This document shows positions 5,704 through 9,214 of a stretch of 9,214 bases of DNA, one piece after another. Made by a program: the position numbers and the translations under genes. This stretch comes from Candidatus Methanophagales archaeon. GTDB lineage: Archaea; Halobacteriota; Syntropharchaeia; Alkanophagales; Methanospirareceae. Below the pieces are notes generated by a model that was given only the letters and a program-made list of their open reading frames with translations, ran no database searches and was not told where the DNA came from. Each line of letters starts with the position of its first letter. Position 1 is the stretch's first letter. The stretch covers positions 1-9,214 of the forward strand of contig JAGGZZ010000241.1 in NCBI GenBank assembly GCA_021161765.1. The letters are read 5' to 3'.

Positions 5704-5738
5704 TTAACCACAGATTACATGGATTTTCACGTGATTTT
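5704..5738 (+). repeat. Type-A dispersed repeat, left arm of a 150-bp unit
   Basis: Starts TAACCACAGATTACATGGAT and continues with TTTCACGTGA. It faces the inverted copy at 5827-5857, so 5706-5855 is bounded by AACCAC and GTGGTT like the 88-bp palindrome at 1466-1553, but with a longer centre that includes the TATA-type element at 5757. Confidence 0.75.
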
Positions 5739-5756
5739 TCTTCCGTGCATTTGTCA

Positions 5757-5803
5757 TTGTATATAAAGTATAACCCCCTAAGTTCTATTCAAGACACGGA
5801 TTT
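5757..5803. repeat. TATA-type dispersed element, copy 1
   Basis: TTGTATATAAAGTATA (5757-5772) is followed by TTCTATT (5783-5789) and GACACGGAT (5793-5801). The same three blocks in the same order occur at 9163-9203, with a spacer 4 nt shorter. The first block could be a TATA box in either direction. GACACGGAT resembles the start of a type-B repeat. Confidence 0.7.
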
Positions 5804-5826
5804 TTTCTGTTTGTTTTTTTCTTTCT

Positions 5827-5857
5827 TCTGTGTTAATCTTGTGTAATCTTGTGGTTT
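5827..5857 (-). repeat. Type-A dispersed repeat overlapping the kinase 3' end
   Basis: On the minus strand this reads AACCACAAGATTACACAAGA and continues TTAACACAGA. The kinase gene reads into it: its last seven codons (Asn-His-Lys-Ile-Thr-Gln-Asp) and TAA stop are repeat sequence. The + strand gene ending at 1465 meets the same repeat in the same relative orientation, but one codon earlier. Confidence 0.85.
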
Positions 5858-8800
5858 CTTTTATCCCCTATCGGCACTGCGACCTTAAAACTCGCTCCTC
5901 CTGCTTCGTTATCTTCTACCCATATCTTTCCCTTTAACGAACGAGTTACAATGCTGTAAGCAATAGAAAGCCCCAAACCCGTGCCTTCGCCAATCTCTTT
6001 TGTAGTAAAGAAAGGTTCAAACACGCGCATTTTTAGCTCTTCCGGCACGCCATACGCATTATCCGCAAATTCATACACCACCCACTCATGTTCTTTTTCT
6101 TTTTCTCTTTCTCTTGAAATCCTGCATACCAATCTTTTCTCAAAACGCTCTCCCTTCTTTTTTGCTTCCTCTTCTCGCTCATCCAACGTTTGCCTCGCAT
6201 TTGTCAATATGTTTACAAATACCTGCTCCAATTGATTCGTATCTACCACGATGAGCGGCAAATTCGCATCTATTTCGCGAGAAACCGAAATGCCATGTGT
6301 CTTGAACTGCTCAGCAAGCAAGATAAAAGCATTGTCCAGCACTTCTTCGGCTTTTACAGCTCTTATTTCCTTGGGCTTCCTCGCAAAAGTGCGCATGTGC
6401 GTGATAATCCGGTCAATTCGCTTTACATTTCTCATTATATCTTCTAAGTCCTTAGGAAACGCACTCATATCAACTCTTTTTTTCTCTATATCTCTCAATA
6501 CGCCTTCCGCAGCCATTGATATTACGGTTAAAGGCTGGTTTATCTCATGAGCTATTCCCGTAGCCATCTCGCCAAGAGAAGACAGTCTTCCTGCATGAAC
6601 AAGCTGCATCTCTTTTGCTCTCAATTCCTCTTCCGTCCGTCTTCGCTCTGTCAAATCCCTGCCTGTGATATAAATACCTTTCTCTCCTTCCGGCGAGGTA
6701 AATACCGTGCCTGAGACGTTCCAGATTAAAGCTCCTTTTTCCAGTATATTTGCCGTTAATTCTATATCTCTGGCTTTTTTTTCCTTAAATATCTCTGCAA
6801 TCACGTGCTCAGTCTCCTCCTTCGGCAGATATTCGTAAATAGAGTTCCCGATAATAATATCACGACTCTTACCAATTATCTCTTCAAACGCTTTATTCAC
6901 ATCCATAATCCTGCCGTCTTTACACAGGGCCAACTGAAAATCTGGCGATGATTCAATCAAATGGCGTGTGTAGTCTCGCTCTTTCTTTAATTCTTTCGTT
7001 CGCTCTTTTACCTTCAATTCCAGCTCTTCGCTGAACCGACGCAGTGCCTCTTCCGCACGCTTGCGCTCGGTGATGTCTTCTATCACGATGAGTTCTTCTT
7101 CTTCTTCTTCTTCTTCTGCAATTAACATTCCCCTCGCTGTGATATTGAATATCCGTTCACCCAGTTTTTCTGACTGATAATGAAACTCAAAGTTCTCCAT
7201 CATATCCCCAGTTCCAAATAATCTGGTTAACTCACTACTGAGTTTTTTTCCATCCTCTCTCAATATATCGGCTATGCTACTGCCTATTACCTTTTCGGGC
7301 TCAGTCTGGAATGTTTCATAGAAAGTGCGATTTGCACTCTTTATTCTCAAATCGCGATTGAGAATAAGCAAAGACTCTGGAACGGTAGCAATTATATTTT
7401 CCGAAAATCGCTTCTCTTTTTTTAGTTCCTCCTCTGCTCGCTTCCGCTCGGTGATGTCTCTGATAGCACCTCTTGCTCCAATAATCCTCTTTCCCTTGTA
7501 GAGGGGACCGGCATGAACCTCGCCAACAAATCTACTCCCATCCTTACGGGCAAAAGTTCTTTCTCCTACGTGGCTCTTTCCTTTTAATATTTCACCGAGA
7601 TTCTCTCTTGCCGCTTCCTGCTCACTTTCAACTGTCATATTGTTTAGCCGAACGTCACCGCTAAGGAGTTCTTCCCGGGAACGACCGAACACATCGAGAG
7701 CAGCCCTATTTGCGTAGGTTAGTTTTCCTGCCGAATCCATCTCGAATACCGGGTCAGGTAGTGACTCTGAAAGGGTCCTGTATTTCTCTTCCGATTCCCG
7801 CAGCGCATCCTCCGTATGCTTCCGCCCGGTGATGTCCCCTATCACAACCAATACTTCTTCTTCCTCTTCTCCTTCTCCTTCAGTAACCATTATCCCTCTC
7901 GCGGAGATACTAAATATCCGCTCACCCGACTTTTCTGATTGATAATGCACCTCAAGGTTCTCGACTGAAGTTTTGGTTCCAAGCAATTTAGTCAGTTCAG
8001 TGCTGAGTTTTCCTCCCTCATCTCCCAGAATATCGGTGATGTGGCAGCCTATTACCTTTTCCGGGTCCAGTTGAAATACCTGGTAGAAGGATAGATTCGC
8101 GGTCTTTATCCGCAAATCCGTATCCACAACGATCAACGAATCCGGGACGGTGGTTATAATATTTTCAGAGAATTTCTTCTCTTTTTTTAGTTCCTCCTCT
8201 GCGCGCTTGCGCTCTTCCTCCTGTTTTATACTGTGCAGTGCGAAGGCGAGGTCGCTGGCAACCTCATTGAACAAGGTTCGTTCTTCCTCATATGCGGTAA
8301 GCTCTCCGGGGATGGAGACACTCAACAGACCGTAGAGCTTTTCGCCGTGTTCTAACCTGACCGTCATCGCCCCCCTGCCTTCATACTTCTCCGCCAGTGG
8401 GCAGTCAGCGCAGGTGGAGTGGGGGTCCTGGGTGACCACAACACCCGGTTCACTCAGTGCCCTCTGCCCGCAAGCGGGCAGCTCGCCTCGCTTCAGCCGC
8501 TCGACCATGGGCAAGAAGTCATCGCCCAAACCGGCTTCGGCGGTCGCTACAAGCCCACCTGGCTCGTCCAGCAGAGCAATCCAGACGTTATGATAACCTC
8601 GAGTTTCGATGAGCCTCTCACAAGCGCCTTTAAGCAGCCTATTGCGGTCCTTCTCTATGGCTATGAGCTGGTTGACGTTTCGTATTGAGCGCAGGATGAG
8701 ATTAAGATGGTTAGCTTTCGCCTGCGCCTTCGCAATCTGCTCACTTAACGCAGCAACTACTGCAGCGATAACTATAAACATAAGAGCTCGAAGATAATCA

Positions 8801-9045
8801 TTGGCTGTCACCGGAGGTGCTCTAACAAAAATGTGGCTAAGAATTAGCAATGCCGCTAAAAATATCGCCACCGCCAAACCTTTTCTTCTCCACCACAAAG
8901 CTGCTAAGATAATCGGAACATAAAAGAAGTGTGTGAAAACAGTGCCGATTTCACGTGTCGCATGAAAATAATAAGTGAGCAAGCAAGCGCCAGCTAAAAG
9001 GATAGCCATTACCAGAATTTTGTATTTTTCTTTTTGTTCAAGCAT
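5833..9045 (-). CDS. Membrane sensor histidine kinase (4TM-GAF-4xPAS-HisKA-HATPase)
   Basis: A 1070-aa hybrid-free sensor kinase and the only complete kinase here. Four hydrophobic segments lie at about 9-27, 35-51, 57-73 and 84-103. A GAF-type domain (about 115-275) carries Cys192 (PACGQR) and a Cys212-x-x-Cys215 pair (TCADCPL). PAS domains lie at about 286-407, 415-535, 541-663 and 690-803. PAS1 and PAS3 are paralogues of each other and of the PAS in the 482-aa protein, and PAS3 carries the same eight-Glu run. HisKA has H833 (GIAHEINQPLTVI). The HATPase has the N box (QVFVNILTNARQ), a G1 box with Ala for the first Gly (ADNAYGVPEE), FEPFFTTKE and GEGTGLGLS. ATG at 9045 is chosen over the in-frame GTG at 9060 because GGAG lies 9 nt before it. 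The last seven codons (NHKITQD) and the TAA come from a dispersed repeat. It probably phosphorylates the receivers encoded downstream (inference). Confidence 0.93.
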   Translation of the reverse strand: MLEQKEKYKILVMAILLAGACLLTYYFHATREIGTVFTHFFYVPIILAALWWRRKGLAVAIFLAALLILSHIFVRAPPVTANDYLRALMFIVIAAVVAALSEQIAKAQAKANHLNLILRSIRNVNQLIAIEKDRNRLLKGACERLIETRGYHNVWIALLDEPGGLVATAEAGLGDDFLPMVERLKRGELPACGQRALSEPGVVVTQDPHSTCADCPLAEKYEGRGAMTVRLEHGEKLYGLLSVSIPGELTAYEEERTLFNEVASDLAFALHSIKQEEERKRAEEELKKEKKFSENIITTVPDSLIVVDTDLRIKTANLSFYQVFQLDPEKVIGCHITDILGDEGGKLSTELTKLLGTKTSVENLEVHYQSEKSGERIFSISARGIMVTEGEGEEEEEVLVVIGDITGRKHTEDALRESEEKYRTLSESLPDPVFEMDSAGKLTYANRAALDVFGRSREELLSGDVRLNNMTVESEQEAARENLGEILKGKSHVGERTFARKDGSRFVGEVHAGPLYKGKRIIGARGAIRDITERKRAEEELKKEKRFSENIIATVPESLLILNRDLRIKSANRTFYETFQTEPEKVIGSSIADILREDGKKLSSELTRLFGTGDMMENFEFHYQSEKLGERIFNITARGMLIAEEEEEEEELIVIEDITERKRAEEALRRFSEELELKVKERTKELKKERDYTRHLIESSPDFQLALCKDGRIMDVNKAFEEIIGKSRDIIIGNSIYEYLPKEETEHVIAEIFKEKKARDIELTANILEKGALIWNVSGTVFTSPEGEKGIYITGRDLTERRRTEEELRAKEMQLVHAGRLSSLGEMATGIAHEINQPLTVISMAAEGVLRDIEKKRVDMSAFPKDLEDIMRNVKRIDRIITHMRTFARKPKEIRAVKAEEVLDNAFILLAEQFKTHGISVSREIDANLPLIVVDTNQLEQVFVNILTNARQTLDEREEEAKKKGERFEKRLVCRISREREKEKEHEWVVYEFADNAYGVPEELKMRVFEPFFTTKEIGEGTGLGLSIAYSIVTRSLKGKIWVEDNEAGGASFKVAVPIGDKRNHKITQD
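7054..7419 (-). repeat. Duplicated PAS-coding segment, copy in kinase PAS3
   Basis: Partner of 2754-3119. The encoded PAS domains share long identical blocks, such as ERIFNITARGMLIAEEEEEE and SANRTFYETFQTEPE. It is closer to the copy in the other gene than to PAS1 of its own gene. Confidence 0.9.
7093..7116 (-). repeat. (TTC)8 microsatellite coding poly-Glu in kinase PAS3
   Basis: Eight perfect TTC triplets giving eight Glu at about 644-651 of the kinase, at the homologous place in its third PAS domain. The corresponding place in PAS1 (about 7855-7880) is a broken version (EGEGEEEEE). Confidence 0.97.
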
Positions 9046-9054
9046 TATACCACA

Positions 9055-9058
9055 CTCC
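9055..9058 (-). promoter_or_regulatory. Shine-Dalgarno deciding the kinase start
   Basis: GGAG on the minus strand, 9 nt upstream of ATG 9045. It favours this ATG over the in-frame GTG at 9060, which has no comparable site. Confidence 0.5.
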
Positions 9059-9093
9059 ACTTTTGCTCGATGACATTTATTATATATAGTAAA

Positions 9094-9105
9094 CGTATAT
9101 AAATA
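9094..9105 (-). promoter_or_regulatory. Candidate TATA box for the kinase gene
   Basis: The minus strand reads TATTTATATACG about 50 nt before ATG 9045, which would place the transcript start near 9070. A second AT-rich run (TATATATAATAA, about 9077-9088) lies closer. The region is AT-rich, so the call rests only on similarity to the archaeal TATA box. It could also serve a rightward gene. Confidence 0.4.
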
Positions 9106-9162
9106 ACACTTTTTCTTTAATTTATTGAGGTGGAATAAGAAAAAAATATTTAATGTTTATCC

Positions 9163-9203
9163 TTGTATATAAAGTATATCCTCTTTCTATTTGAGACACG
9201 GAT
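9163..9203. repeat. TATA-type dispersed element, copy 2
   Basis: TTGTATATAAAGTATA (9163-9178) is identical to 5757-5772, followed by TTCTATT (9185-9191) and GACACGGAT (9195-9203). It lies about 118 bp upstream of the kinase start. It may belong to a gene or repeat beyond the right edge of the window. Confidence 0.7.
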
Positions 9204-9214
9204 CTATACTGGGG

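Larger units (their letters stand above)
9061..9214. other. Non-coding right end of window
   Basis: This is an AT-rich 154-bp stretch upstream of the kinase. It contains TATA-like runs and the element at 9163-9203. On the plus strand GAGGTGGA (9126-9133) looks like a Shine-Dalgarno, but no start codon follows at a usable distance. I see no gene. Confidence 0.6.

Noticed and set aside
5548..5832. Small RNA or small gene in the 285-bp gap
   Set aside because: No open frame of useful length and no recognised RNA structure. The content is accounted for by repeats and AT-rich DNA, though a transcript cannot be excluded from sequence alone.
9046..9060. Upstream GTG start for the kinase (five extra residues MECGI)
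   Set aside because: It would place the only good Shine-Dalgarno (GGAG) inside the coding region. The ATG at 9045 has correct spacing, though the GTG cannot be excluded.
9153..9194. 13-codon frame starting ATG at 9153
   Set aside because: Too short, its only Shine-Dalgarno-like site is about 20 nt away, and it runs through the TATA-type repeat element.

Overview
The window looks archaeal and codes almost entirely for signal transduction. A ribosome binding site matching the 3' end of archaeal 16S rRNA (AGGTGAT, 8 nt before the ATG at 2508), TATA-like boxes before several genes, T-tract terminators and an N-terminal winged-helix/PAS/GAF architecture all suit a Euryarchaeota-type genome. A methanogen or ANME-like (Methanophagales-type) lineage is my best guess, from general resemblance only. 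No rRNA, tRNA, CRISPR array, transposase or phage gene is visible.

Layout. Two genes lie on the + strand: a winged-helix/PAS/GAF/PAS regulator (11-1465, possibly starting left of the window) and a single-domain receiver (1561-1953). They converge on five genes on the - strand, which read from right to left. These are a membrane sensor histidine kinase with GAF and four PAS domains (9045-5833); a tandem-receiver protein whose first receiver lacks the phospho-acceptor Asp (5547-4765); an acylphosphatase-like domain fused to a coiled coil (4621-4028); a REC-REC-PAS protein ending in a lone histidine (DHp-like) domain without an ATPase domain (3959-2511); and, 2 nt further on, a single-domain receiver (2508-2119).

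How they may work together (inference). Only one catalytic ATPase domain is present, in the 1070-aa kinase, against six receiver domains and one catalytic-domain-less DHp. This suits a branched phosphorelay or a shared signalling hub. The acylphosphatase-like protein could in principle hydrolyse aspartyl phosphate, which is an acyl phosphate. The REC-REC parts of two genes are colinear paralogues, and one PAS type occurs three times (once in the 482-aa protein, twice in the kinase), with an 81-bp perfectly identical stretch between two copies. The cluster has therefore grown by internal duplication.

Intergenic DNA. Nearly every gap is built from one degenerate repeat family: AACCAC-AGATTACACA arms or AGACACAGATTAACGCAG arms, made of about 9-11-bp GATTA(A)CAC units, often paired head-to-head. 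Copies begin at or within about 10 nt of five of the seven stop codons. In the kinase gene the repeat supplies the last codons and the stop. A second dispersed element, TTGTATATAAAGTATA followed by AGACACGGAT, occurs at 5757 and 9163. The right end (9061-9214) holds no gene, only promoter-like AT-rich DNA and this element.
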